NCBI RefSeq assembly: GCF_958979055.1
Contig: NC_084891.1
Span: 5,980,501-6,044,500, forward strand
DNA: 64,000 nt
Direction of reading: 5' to 3'
Origin: Alnus glutinosa
Lineage: Eukaryota > Streptophyta > Magnoliopsida > Fagales > Betulaceae
Every line of letters starts with the position of its first letter. Position 1 is the first letter of the stretch. The position numbers and the translations under genes were made by a program. Positions 11,076 through 23,700 of this stretch are shown here, piece by piece. The notes beneath the pieces were generated by a model. It ran no database searches. It saw only the letters and a list, made by a program, of their open reading frames with translations, and was not told where the DNA came from.

Positions 11076-11627
11076 GATACTCGACCCAATTAGGTGGGGT
11101 CAACCCAATACAGCAACCTATTTCAGTAACCCATCAAGAATTAAAAATAATAAGCTCATGTGGTATGTGGGGTTTAGAACTTAGGTTGACCAAGTGTAAA
11201 GGGCCTAAAGCCACCAACTAAACCATTGGGACATATATTTTATTATACCTTTATATTGCAATTTTATTTCTCTTATGATTTGTATTAAAATTATTGTTTC
11301 TTTAATACATGAATTGAGAAATATATTTTAATTGTTGAATTTATATTGTTTAAATATAAATTGCTTGATGATTAGATCTAAGAATAATTAACAATACCAT
11401 ATATGCTGGCGTGTTTAAAGTAATATCCAAGAATGCGGTGTCTAGAAAAGTTTTGACTAGGAAAGTCTTGGGATTTAAGTGTGTCCAAGTGACCCCCCTC
11501 ACTTTCCTGGGAACTCACCTGGTTGTACCTTGGAAAATGTTGTTTACCCCATTTAGGTATTGGTTTGTTATATTCTTGAGGTCATTTGTGGGCATCTGTA
11601 AAGTTGTTAGATGTTAATGAAGTCGCG

Positions 11628-11890
11628 ATTATCTTAATAGTTTTGGGAGAGCCAAAGCATCCCAATTTTTTAATAATAATTGCATCAGGATTATACACAC
11701 GTAATTATCATAATAATTTTGGGAGAGCTAAAGCATCACAGTTTTTATGATAATTACACCAGGATTACACATATGAACATCATAAAGAATTTTATTAGAT
11801 GTTCATGAATTGCAACGTGATTATTATGATTTTGAGAGAGCCACAGCATCTCGATTTTATAATAATTGCATAAAGATCATACACATAAGC
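11628..11890. repeat. Three diverged ~75-bp repeats in the copia leader
   Basis: Copies start at 11628, 11704 and 11820. Each carries the order ATTAT..., TTTTGGGAGAGCCAAAGCATC, AATAATTGCAT, and a final ATACACA. The third copy is separated from the second by ~40 bases. The repeats may be an old packaging or leader structure, or a chance expansion after the element died. Confidence 0.75.
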
Positions 11891-12929
11891 TTCATATAGA
11901 AAAAAAATTAACATTGTCTTGTAATTAATTCATAAATTTAATTATTTATCCCTACATGGAAGTTTTTATTTTTATGATTTAATTAGAATAAGATAACAAA
12001 TTTAGTATTAAAAGTAAAATTTCTCTCGGTTGCCCACAGGTACAGAGAATTTTATTTATTAATATTTAAATTTATTAGTTTTATTAATAAAGAGTAAATT
12101 TCATGCGTGATGCAACCTTTGTCCACAGGTAGGTTGAAATTTACTGTTTAAACTGGTATTGGCTAATTTAAAATAAAGTTACTTCATAGCATTAAAGTAT
12201 TTATTTTATTTTCTTAGTAATTGCAGCTATTCATATTACTCTACTTTTGGTAGTTTTATGTTCCACTACTTTAAGGTAATATTTTTCTGACTAAAAAAAT
12301 ATATATATTAATATGCCTTTTTCACTTGGGGTGTTAAAAATTTGGTGCTTCGTGTGGACAAACCACCCACTCCCGCAGAATTAAGTACGCCACGTGAGAT
12401 TATTAAGCATGAACGGTGGGAGTGATTTAATTACCTAAGTTAGATGTTCATGAAATCTCATGTCACTAAAGTCATCAGGGATTTATTCCTGAATGTTTTA
12501 GGGCCAAAGTTTATAAAGGTTGTTTATGAACATTTAGTAAGTTCAAATAAAACTTGGCCAGCACCCTAATAGAAAAAAGTTTTAAAGATAAACTTTTTAC
12601 AGTTTCTAAAGTGTTTCTGATCTCATTATGAGAATGAAGGATATTATAGCTTAGCTTAAGTTCCTGAAGGTTGAGATTTTTTGAGTCATTATTGGTCTAT
12701 TTCATTTTTTGAATTCTCACTTCTAAATATGAAATTTTATCTTGAGGCATACATAAGGATAAATGGTTAGTACAGAAACTTCTGACCATATATGTTCAAG
12801 AATATGAGAAGATCCATAAAGTGTTCACATGGTTACTCATGTTAAGGGAAAGACGGATAAATGCAATCATGCCCAACAATCAAAGCATGAGAATAAGGTG
12901 CCAATAAAGCATTATGGCAATAAAGATAC

Positions 12930-15700
12930 CTATTTCTCTTGCAATAAGAAAAATTAAGGGCATATAAAGAAAGATTGCATAAAGTATGATAAATGACTTA
13001 AAATAAAGATAATCTCATATATCTAGTATGTCGTGAATCTCTTTTAGTGACTTATTTAAATATGTTGTGCATTGATTATGGTTTAACAATCCACATTATC
13101 AACAAATGCAGAACATGTGTTTTTCATAGTTGGAGGTTGTTGGGATCTATAGGTTATTTTTGAAATTCAGTTATATTTTTTTACCTCAAAATGATTTATA
13201 TTCCATAATCTTTTAGAAATTTATTTTCTAGTTTGGTTTGTTGAAAATTCAATTTTATTTTAACCCTTGAAATTTTTCTTTATTGGTTGAGGGCCTATCT
13301 AAAGTCTATTTAAAATTGACTTATATCCCAACTTTTGAAACAAAATTATTTCTGCATATTGATGTTGACATCAAGTGGAGTCTTTGTAAATATAAAAATG
13401 CTCTTGTTATGGCATTGGAGATTGAAATATATCTCCATACAGAAAATGAAAGCCAGTAAATAATAATTTACTAACTTTGGTACTTGTGTGGATTGCATAA
13501 TGGAAAGCATACCAACAAGACCATTAAAGGTGCCGAAGAGAGCATTTTGAAATTCTTGAGATCATATACATTGAAAGGTGTTGACATTTTCATACTCATT
13601 GCCTAAATGGTTAGATTTATTTTTATCTCTTTTAGTGATAACCATATAAAGTTTAAATATCTCTATCTTCTAAATGATAAGTCTAAGGTATTGAATGCTT
13701 TCAATGCCTATAAGGAAGAAGAAGAGAAACAGCATGAAGATCATAAGATCTAATATAGGTAAAGAGTATTAAGGTATGTACGTACAAAAGAGAAATGATT
13801 AGTAATACTAATCTGCTATTACCCTTATAGAGTAAAGCTTTGAATATCATTGTATATATATTAAACAGGATTCCATTTAAGGTTGTCTTAAGACACCTTT
13901 TATGAAATAGATGGAAGCCGAGTTTAAATTATTTACACATATGGGGTTGCCTTGCTAAAGATGGGATTTACAATCCTCGCCTAAGGAAAGTAGATTCAAG
14001 GACAACTAGTGGATCTTTTATAGGCTATCCAGTAAATTCTAAGGGGATTTAAGTTTTATTATCCTTCATATAATCCTAAAGTTGTTGATTGTAACTAGAG
14101 GATGTTGAACCTAGTGGGAGTGTTTATCCTCAAAGGTTTTACTTAGAGGAAACACGAGAGTTGACTAAAGTTCCTTCATATGAAGGATGTTTGATTGTAC
14201 TTATTGAAAATCAAATTGATTACCTTGAGCTACAATCAGTCTTTGAATTATCAACCCATGAAGAATAGGTTCAGTTTGAATCTACTTAGACTTTGCAAAA
14301 TGCAGAGGAAGTAGAATTAAGAAAATCCTATAGAATAAGGAGATCAACAATTTTTAGTGATTATGTTGTATACCTCTTAGAGTTTGATGTTGACGTTGGA
14401 CATAAAGATGATTTAAAATTGTTTTCATATGCTATGAGTGGAGATAACTCTACATTGTGGTTCAATGCCATGAAGTAAGAGATAAGTCCATGGCTAAAAA
14501 GTCAAGCCAGACTCGTAGCCAATGGTTTTACTTAGAAGGAAGGCATTGATTATCATGAAACATTCTATCTAGTGTCTAGGAATGGTTCATCAAGATAATC
14601 ATAACATTAGTAGCTCATTTTGATCTAGAATTACATCAAATGCATGCGAGAACAACTTTCCTGAATGTGGAAGTAAGAGGTTTACATGACACAACCAAAA
14701 TGTTTTATAAATAACAGTCAGAAAGCTTGCAAATTAAAGAATTCTATTTATGGGCCGTGATAGATCTCTCATTGGTAGTATACTTTTTACAAGGTTATTG
14801 CTTCATTGTTTATTGAAAATCTTATTAATTAATATATATACCTTAAGGTCAGTGGGAGTAAAAGTAATCTTTTTAAACCCATATATAGATTTTATTTTTT
14901 GCAAGTGGTGATTTAGGTTTGCTACATAAAGTTCATTTCACAAACTTTGAAATGAAGGATTTGGGTGAAACCTCTTATGTCTTTTGACATAGAAATTCAC
15001 TGAGACATAAAGAACATGCATTAACATAATTGTCTCGGAAGGCCTACATTGAAAAGGTTTTTGGAACCTTTAGAATGAAGGATTTTGCACCTTCAGTAGC
15101 AATTAAGAGGGGCCAATTTAATGTAGATTAGTGTCCTAAAATGTATTGGAACAAGGGTAGATGAAAAGTTTTTTGTAAGCATCTGTATTATGCAACCTAA
15201 TGCAAGCATATGCTTGCACTAGACTTAACCATTGGACTGACTGTAAGAATACTGGGTCCAAAAAGTGCTGCAAATAAAGTTTTGCAGTATATGCAAGGAA
15301 CCAAGAAGTACAACCTAACCTAAAGATACACTTACCATTTGGAGGTGGTGGGTTATTCAGTTCTCAATTTGTTGATTGTGTAGATAATAGAAAGTCTACT
15401 TTAGGGTATATATCTTTTTATTAAGGGATATATTCTAGAGATGTAGTAAGCAGACTATAATTGCTACGTCTACCAAGAAAGTTAAAATTCTTGCATGCTA
15501 TGAATTTGGTACACAAGCATGATGGATGGGACATTTTGTTGAAAGTTTCAATATTGTCGATTTTATAGTTAAACCATAAAGATACTCTGCAGTAATTCTA
15601 CTATAGTTTTCTTTTATAAGAATAAAGAGTAGAAGTAAAAGTAAATCGACATCAAGTATCTCAGTACGGGAGATAACATTAAGAAACATAAATGGTCTAT
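12930..15700 (+). pseudogene. Copia gag-pol remnants
   Basis: Many stops and frameshifts break the frame, but copia blocks can be followed. A zinc-knuckle remnant (C..C....H....C pattern with an internal stop) lies at 12939-12990. An integrase-like patch reading YLYLLNDKSKVLNAF lies at about 13655-13700. The pre-RT stretch RKSYRIRRSTIFSDYV is at 14314-14370. An RT patch ALVAHFDLELHQMHARTTFL lies near 14605-14665. Further RT/RNase H echoes (LTIGLTVRILGPKSA; a YSVLNL patch) run to ~15640. No block is intact. Confidence 0.8.
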
Positions 15701-16137
15701 TGATCATATAAGTACTGAATTAATGATTACGGATCCCATGACTTAAAGTTTACCGACAAAGAAAGTATAAAATCATGCGGAGTATATAAAACTCATTAAT
15801 TCATTTTTGCTTGGTTAAATTGGTTTGTCTCTTTTTGGTCTATAGACATAAAGTTATTATAATAAAGATTTTGTGCACATTTGTTATTTTATCCATGAGG
15901 ATAAATAAAGTTGGACCCGAATGACTTATAGGAAGTTCATTCATAAAGCTTGATTATCCGTAAAGTACTCATGTAAGAAGTGTTTTACATTGTGATACAT
16001 GGAAGTGACGACCTAATTTTATAATGGTTTTACCGTCATGATTCATGTGAAACATTTATCATCTGAGTGGGAGGATTCCATAAATAATTGGTCAAACTAA
16101 AGAACCTAATACCATAAGGTCATGTGTCATAAAGGCC

Positions 16138-16148
16138 AAGTGGGAGAA
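16138..16148 (+). other. Polypurine tract of the copia element
   Basis: AAGTGGGAGAA immediately precedes the TG that opens the right LTR, which matches plant copia plus-strand primers. Confidence 0.85.
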
Positions 16149-16564
16149 TGTAAGATATTATCTCTACATATGGCATATATGCCACATATATGGTGTTTAT
16201 TATAAATATAATATACGGTATTACGGTTATGGTAATTTCTATTAATTTAGATTACCGTAATGGAATCGTTTAATTGATTTAAAAATCAATTAATAATATT
16301 GTTTTCTTGATGGGAGAAACAATACGGTATTTACTATATTTGAGAGTCCCTGACCTAACCTATAAATTAATAGCTTGTGTACACCATCAGTACGGTAATA
16401 CAATCATAGGCATAGGTTACAAGATCTCTTAAATAGTATTTTGTTTTATTCAGATCTTTGTGAAAGTGCTTGAGCAAAGATTGCTAGAAGTAAGTCTAGA
16501 TCCCGTTTTATTTATTTCCGTTATGCATGTTAGTTTGAGCATATTATGTTTATATGTTCTAACG
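16149..16564 (+). repeat. 3' LTR of the copia element
   Basis: It aligns with the left LTR over its whole length (416 bp). It lacks a 10-bp TATATTTATT block and carries an extra ~13 bases near 16465. Its last base is G where the left LTR has A, so the terminal CA has mutated. The TSD TCCCA follows directly. Confidence 0.93.
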
Positions 16565-16569
16565 TCCCA

Positions 16570-17048
16570 TTCCACCTTTTCTAGTTTTATTTTGTTTTAA
16601 TGGAATTGCTCAATATATATATAATTGCACGTTGCTATGCCAGCAAACATTTGTAGAATTAGACTAAACTTTTAGTTTGGTCTCTCAAATATGTATATGA
16701 GATTCAATTTGGTCTTGTGATTCTAAAAGTTTTAATATGATTCTTATAAATATTTTAAATATGAGTAATGCTCGATCCTATATTTTTATTTTACAATTGT
16801 CAAATAATATTAATATGACATTCCAAATAAGCTATTGGATTTTATTATTATTATTATTTGAAATAAATATAAAATAGCCGAATAAATAGAAAATGGAGCT
16901 AAGAGATTTTACTATTGGTTTGGTGTTATACACCTATATCCACCACTAGTGAAAGAGCTCAAATAGCTACATTTTACTATATATATATATATATATTTTT
17001 TTTTTTTTTGAAATGACTACATCTTATTCCCTTTATTTGCTTCGTATA
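16570..17048. other. AT-rich intergenic DNA
   Basis: No gene is visible. There is a (TA)n run at about 16977-16994 followed by a T run. Confidence 0.6.
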
Positions 17049-17867
17049 TATATAATAGGGAAAAATACTATTTAGCCTCCAAAACTATTAGTCATTCTTC
17101 GGATAGCCTCCCGAACTATCAAGACTTGGACTCTGGCCCCCCAAAACTACCAAAACTTTTGAAAAATGCCACCTTTTAGTGAAATATCCCCATAATAACC
17201 CTATCTGTTGTCATTTTTCAATTAAAAATAATAAAAAAAGAGAAAAATTCAAAAAATAAATTAAAAAAATAAATAAACTAAAATTTTATTTCTTATTTTT
17301 ATTTTTTAAAAAAGATGGATGTTTGGGGTGACATTATTTCCCAATCGCGACCTAATCTTCCTAACACCCCTCCGATCACCGTTCGTTTACAACGCCGTAA
17401 TGACTAATTTTATAGCCTGGCTCGGCGAGTTTTGATTCGCAATCATTAGCTTGCTGATTTCGGCCGGGCTCAAGCTCGCCGAGCTGTAGGCGTGCATCGT
17501 GCCCAACGACGATGCTGGAAAGAAGCAGTATGTCCTCCGATCGATCGCAAAATTTTTTTAAAAAAATAATAAAAAAAAAATTAGTTTTTTTTAGTTTTTT
17601 ATTTTTTTTAATTTGTTTTTAATTTTTTTAAATGGTTTTAATGTTTTAATTTTTTGATTTTTCTTTTGAATTTGTTTTAATTTTTGAATTATTTTTAATT
17701 GAAAAATGACACGTCGCAATGGTATTATGGGAATATTTCGTTAAAATAGACATTTTTCAAAGATTTTGATAGTTTAGGGGGTCATAGTACAAGCTTTAAT
17801 AGTTTGGGGAGCCATAAAAAAAAGTGATAGTTTAGAGGGCTAAATTGTATTTTTACCGTATATAATA
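17049..17867. mobile_element. Mutator-like MITE with long TIRs and 9-bp TSD (family A, copy 1)
   Basis: The element spans 17058-17858. Its ends (GGGAAAAATAC..TTTAGCC; right side reversed reads CGGTAAAAATACAATTTAGCC) begin inverted repeats that stay recognisable for ~180 bases, to ...GTCATTTTTCAATTAAAAATAA. The 9-bp flanks TATATAATA (17049-17057 and 17859-17867) match exactly, although they are AT-rich. Long TIRs with 9-bp duplications are typical of MULEs. The same family recurs at 39529. The centre (17310-17540) is GC-richer than the arms and may be foreign; see the finding. Confidence 0.82.
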
Positions 17868-18073
17868 TTAAATAATGTTATTTAGCCGTTCTCCTTTTTG
17901 AAATACATTTTCTGAAACAAAAGTAAAAAAAAAAAAAAAGAAGGGTTTTGAAATCTGACGGCCCAGATAATCCCAGCGGGGTTAGAGGGCCCCACTTCAG
18001 TAGACAAGAATACTCCCCGTGTCAAACACAACCGCTCCTGAGCTTTATCAAGGAGACGAAGTCGTGGTGCACC

Positions 18074-18160
18074 CATATATATATGTTATCCCTTCAGTTT
18101 TTTAGGGTTTCTAATCCTCACAAAAAGTTGTCAAAAACGAAAGCTTTGAGAACCCAAGCC

Positions 18161-18197
<37 letters not shown>

Positions 18198-18263
18198 GCT
18201 TGTCTCTTTCAGTCCAACTTTTAGACTGCGTTGTCGCTGATACTACGCCGAATCTAAGTTCAG
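18074..18263 (+). promoter_or_regulatory. Core promoter and first leader exon of the SPOC gene
   Basis: A TATA-like CATATATATATG sits at 18074-18085. The telobox-like word TTTAGGGTTT lies ~18 bases downstream. A (CT)n run (18164-18196) follows, in a position typical of plant 5' UTRs. A possible splice donor CAG|GTACTC follows 18263. With an acceptor GAATGCAG ending at 20609, this would make a ~2.3-kb leader intron before the ATG at 20741. The transcription start is not fixed by sequence. Confidence 0.5.
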
Positions 18264-18676
18264 GTACTCGTCGCCACCATCGGAGCCTAACCCACCTTTG
18301 TAACAAAACCCTAGGATTTCTGTTGAATTGATTATATGTGCGTATATATTTATAATTTTTTTTTTCTAGGGTTAGTGTTTTTTGCTTTCTTTTGGAGTGT
18401 GAATCGGTGTCCTTCGAATTGGGTTTTGCTCGTTTCGTGTTGATTTAGCGGCATTTTTTTTCTTCCTGAAATTAGGGTTTTCTGGGAGTATATTGATGGA
18501 AAATGATTACTTGTACTTGTGAAAAAAAACCCGTTATTTTGGTCTGTGTATGAGTCGGGTTTTAATCCTTTTTCTGCTGATTTCTAAGATTTATGGTTTT
18601 CTTGAAGTAGATTGGTTAAATCTGATGATATAATCATTTATTCTTTCTCAAAGCAAATAGATGAAGTTTGAATTAG

Positions 18677-18794
18677 GTCTGCTGGTTTTGGATGCTAGTT
18701 CTGAAATTAGGGTTTTTGGATGTAGAATGAATGGGTCTGCTGGCTTTGGATGCTACTATTCAGTTTTGAAATTAGGGGTTTTGGATGTAGAATG
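18677..18794. repeat. Tandem duplication of ~58 bp in the SPOC leader intron
   Basis: The phrases GTCTGCTGG-TTTGGATGCTA, GAAATTAGGG-TTTTGGATGTAGAATGA occur at 18677-18734 and again at 18735-18794. They differ by a few bases and one small insertion. Confidence 0.8.
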
Positions 18795-20740
18795 ATGATA
18801 CTGGCTACGCTTGCATCTAAGTAACTGGATTTGTTATTAAGCAAATGTTGAGGATTTTGTGTTAGGGTTGACCGGGAATTGGTTATCAAAAGTTTGTTTG
18901 TAGTGTATTTGGTTTTCATGGCGTGAAGCTCGAGAAAAATCTGATTGGAATATTTTGTAAATTCACTATTTATGTGAAGTGGAACAGATCTAGCATGCAA
19001 CAATTTGTTTATATTCGTGGATCAAAGGTCTCAATTAAGCAAATTTAGCCTTGGTTAAGATGTCTATCATACTATCATTTTTTTTTTCCTGTTGGTCCCA
19101 GCATCCCTATTTTAGCCAGATATTATCTGGATAACTGTAATCTGTCAGTTGTGTTGAACGTTCTATGTGATTTGGAGTTATTTTGTGATGTATTTCTTGG
19201 TTTTTTTTCGACATGTAGTCATTCTGTCGTGACATCTTTTGTCTCCTGTTTGCATGTTTGGATTCCCCCTTTCTATCAAAAAAAAAAAAATTGTTTGGAT
19301 TCCCTTAGGATAACTTTTATTTTGACAAATGCTAAAACATCCAGATGCAAGCATGCCTAGTGGAGTTGAATCATAGAACTATTGTTGAAAATGAAATATG
19401 CAAATACATTAGAAGTGAGAAACTGAACCATCTAGAGATTTTTATGGGGCTCACTTACATTTTGCCACCCTTATGATTTGCCATGTTATATATATTACAG
19501 AAGTTGGTGGCTGATGTTGTAATTATTATAGTGTGATCGAACTAGAATCTATTTATAAGTGGAAGCATAATTATGAGATTGCTCCCAAAATACTAAGCAA
19601 ATGTTTAACCATAGCTTACATTTTGAGTTAAACTTCTAAAGGCATCTTCGTAGGTAGTATTCAAAGTGTGATTTTCCACAAGTTCAGGCATCAAGGATCA
19701 AATATTTTGAGCAGTGTTCAAATTTCTCTGGTGTTTGAGTGAGGAATCTCTTTATGATCCCCATCCCTTTCTCTGTTGTTTGGTGAAGGGAGTGTTGTAC
19801 CTAATAAATGACCCCCACTATCTTGTGTCGTTTGAAGTTCACAAAGACCTTCTGGTCCAGATTTATTTCTTGGGATTGCATCTCTTTGACAGTAAGTAAC
19901 TGATCTAATTAGTGGTGATTGGTAAATTTGGCTTCATCAATTGGGAAATCAAGTCACTGACATGCACTCTTATACCCCAGGAGTTCCTGAATATGAGATT
20001 TCAACACATATCAAACAGCATGCAAGTCTCTGCACTTGGCTTTGGTAAATCTGATAGAATGACTAGAGAACAAAAATTAGAGCTTTTAAAGGACATCTAA
20101 GATTAAAAGTGAAGTATACGCAAATGATTTAAAAAGTCCAGAATTTCAATGCTGATCTCAGAAGTGTCCATTTTTTTTCCCTGGTGGATTTTTGTTGTAC
20201 AAACTGTATGTTTTAAAAAATTTGCTTTCAAGGTCTAGCTGGTTGTTATGGATTAAAATTATGTAACAGACATGTGGTGGCTGCCAGTTATGTCTTTGTG
20301 ATATTTCTTATAGAGAACTGTTAGATACTATCTTCATGTTAGAAATATTGAGAAGTTCATTCGCCTTGGGCAGTTTGACTCTTGAGTGTCTTAACTTGAA
20401 CACATTCACCCATGTAAATTCCCTTTTCATAAATTTCTGCTATTGGAGTTTTTTACTCTCTGGTTGGTCTTGTGATTGTCAAATTTTTATGAGTTGTTAA
20501 ATGTGAATTTTCAGTTCTCCATGTCTGTGAGATATTTTAATTTGTCAGTCTTTTTCAGTTTGTAGTTATTTAATGATCTTCTGCTAAGTATATCTATTTT
20601 GAATGCAGATTTTAACTTTATTATCAAGGATTACCTGGATGTACAGCCGTAATAACATTCTTTGAACTGAACTGGATCATGCAACTATTTGAAGATTCAT
20701 ATTGTGCTTTTATATAGTAAGTTATTGTTGCTAGGTTAGC

Positions 20741-23700
20741 ATGTCAAACAATCTTGTGTCTCAACAGTTATCTATACCAAACATGCAAATGGGTCAATTG
20801 GAACCCATTCTGAACAAAGTGGACCCATCGGTACAAGACATGCAAATGGGACTGATGGGATCTGTATCCAATAGTCCTGCAGCTCATCATCATTCCATAG
20901 CAAACAAGCAGATGGGATTCGTGGATCCCTTGTCCAGCAATCCTGGGTTGCAGAGGTTCTCAATATCAAACATACAGACAGTAGGTATAGAACCCAGGGG
21001 AAATAATCTGGGCTCACAGCAGTTGCCTGCACCAATTAAGCGAAAGGCACCAATGGAACCTTTTTATAATAATACCGCTGCAGAGACGTTATCAATTTCT
21101 AATAAACGGTTAGCACAATTGGAACATAGACCTTGGTTGCAGCAAGCATCTGGACCAAATAAAAAAGCTGTACAGATGCAATCAATGTCCACCACTCCTG
21201 GATCACAACATTCTCAAACACCAAATAAGAAAGTGGTATACAATAAATCTGGTTTCCAACGGTCTTCTATTTCAAAAAGTCCAACTGCAGTGATGCAACC
21301 ATCTCCCAAGGCTCAAACTGAATCTTTTAATTCTGTGAGGTCCAAGATGAGGGAGTCATTAGCTGCTGCACTGGCGCTGGCTTCTCGGCAGAAAGAAGAG
21401 AAATCTTCAAGTCCGGAAAAGAATTCTCAGAGTGACTCTGCAAGTTCTCCAGGGCAGATTCAGAAGAATACACAACCTGCTGAATCAGTTTCTGCTACTG
21501 CTGGTGCACTTGACAATGTATCTGTAGCGCCTAAAGTGACTTTACCCTCTCATGAAGATTATTCTGCTAAAAAAAGCAATAATGCTGAATGTTTTCCTTT
21601 GAAGATTTCAGCTGCTGAGAACATTGGCGACTATACACAGACCCTGAAATCTGATGGGCAAGAAACCCAATCAAGTAATGTTTTTCCTGTTGAAGACGTT
21701 TCTTTTAGTGACGACTTCTTTGCCAAAGATGAACTTTTGCAGGGGAATGGACTTTCCTGGGTAATGGATTCCGATATGCAGGTTGTAGAAAAAAGGGAGT
21801 TTCATACTGCTGAAGAACAAAAGTTGGGGCTTGACAAACAGGGTAGAGGTCAGAAAGAAGAAGCCGAGAAAATTCCAGAAATAGTGGCATTTGAAATTGA
21901 AGTAGAGCTCTTCAAATTATTTGGTGGCGTGAATAAGAAGTACAAAGAGAAAGGGAGGTCTCTTCTATTCAATTTGAAAGATCGTAATAATCCTGAACTG
22001 ATAGAAAGGGTCATGTCTGGGGATATTTCCCCAGAACGGCTATGTTCCATGACGGCTGAGGAACTTGCTTCTAAGGAGCTTTCTGAGTGGCGGATAGCAA
22101 AGGCAGAAGAGCTTGCCCAAATGGTAGTCTTGCCTGATGCTGAAGTTGATATTAGACGTTTGGTGAAGAAAACACACAAGGGCGAGTTTCAAGTAGAAGT
22201 TGAACAAGATGATAGTGTTCCAATGGATGTTTCTGTTGGGGCTAGTTCACTTACTCCAAGAGAATCAAAAAGCAAGGAGATCGAAGCCCCTCACCCTTCT
22301 AAAGCTGATGGAGCCAAGGATGAAGTGGATGCTTCAGGTGAAAAAAATAATTTAGGTGACCGGAATGCCCCATATACACTTACTATTCCTTCCAGTGAGG
22401 GTTCTGATTTATTGCAGGGGCTCATGGTGGATGATGTATTGAAGGATGCAGAATTTCTTCCCCCTATTGTATCTTTAGATGAGTTCATGGAATCTCTCGA
22501 TTCAGAGCCACCATTTGAAAATTTACCAGTGGATGCTGGAAAAATGACCACCAATTCAGATGAGGATGACTTGGAGCCAAGCTCGGAGTCAAAGTCATCT
22601 GAGAAAACTCCAAAAGACATTGATATTACTGCAGATGAACCCGAAAAAGTTGATGCAACATACTCAAAATCAGATGGTGACCAGAAATCCAATAATGGTG
22701 ATACCAGTGTGAAATCCAGTGACGATCATGCTGACATGAAACCCAGTGATGGTCGGCCTGATGTGAAATATGACAGTGAGTCTGCCGTTAAACCGAGCGA
22801 TGCACACACTGATGCAAACTGCACCGGCAGACATGCTGAAGTGAAAACCAATGAAAGTTATGCTGATGTGAAAGCTAGTAACCGCCATGCAAAATCAGAA
22901 AATGTACCTCTTGCTGGTGTATCCAAGGGTGATTGTATCTGGGAAGGCTTACTTCAGCTGACCACCTCAACTATGGCCTCTGTGATTGGCATCTTTAAAA
23001 GGTGTGTGTTTAGTTGCTTTAGTATATATTATTTTGTGTTGTTCTGTGCTGTAAAAGTAAAGTCTACTTATTTATTTGTTTGTTTAAACTGCATGATGGA
23101 GACTTAGATCTGCACGATTTTTGCTGTTAACTTGTTTGTTTAGATCTAGTTTTGGATTATGTGCTGCATGCCTGCAAGAGTGCTTCATTTACTGTATATG
23201 GATTTGCTTGATGCAATTATTATCTATTTAAAAAAGAAGATTCTACCGTATGTTATGCGTTTTGAGTTTTGGAATATCTACCGTGTTTCTGTAACTACAG
23301 CTTATCAAGTATTGATATTATGTCAGCACTGCATCTGGGTCTGTATTTTTGACATTTTATAAGTATCTGATTTTATTGCTATCTTAATGCCCAATATGTT
23401 TCGGAGCTTGTCAATTTCGACTGTGGACTTATTTACATCTTACATATTCAAGTTGGGATCCTTTCTGCAACTCACTGTTTAATAGTTTGTTGGTAATCAC
23501 ATCTGGCACATTTTTTTACTTTTGTTTCTTGTTGCCTTTTTGGTCTGAATTCAGATATTTATACATTTCGGTCTACTGTGAGACATTAATATCATGTGGT
23601 CTCTTGTGGAAGAGGTGGTGCAAGTTTTGATTCATTAAGTCAGAAATAAATTAACTTTGGTTACTTGGTATTTGAATTTACTCTGTATGGCGATCCTTGT

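Larger units (their letters stand above)
9981..16569 (+). mobile_element. Degenerate Ty1/copia LTR retrotransposon with 5-bp TSD
   Basis: Two LTRs (9986-10396 and 16149-16564) enclose a 5.7-kb interior. The flanking pentamer TCCCA occurs at 9981-9985 and 16565-16569. A tRNA-iMet-type primer site TGGTATCAGCGC (10399-10410) follows the left LTR. A purine tract AAGTGGGAGAA (16138-16148) abuts the right LTR. Interior remnants follow copia order: zinc knuckle, integrase, RT, RNase H. By eye the LTRs differ at about thirty positions plus indels of 10 and ~13 bp, mostly C/T and A/G, so insertion is not recent. No open frame of useful length survives. The right LTR ends CG instead of CA. Confidence 0.95.

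Noticed and set aside
22291..22692. Long Ser-rich antisense frames across the SPOC coding exon
   Set aside because: They are shadows of the sense Asp/Ser/Glu-rich frame; no splice or start context.
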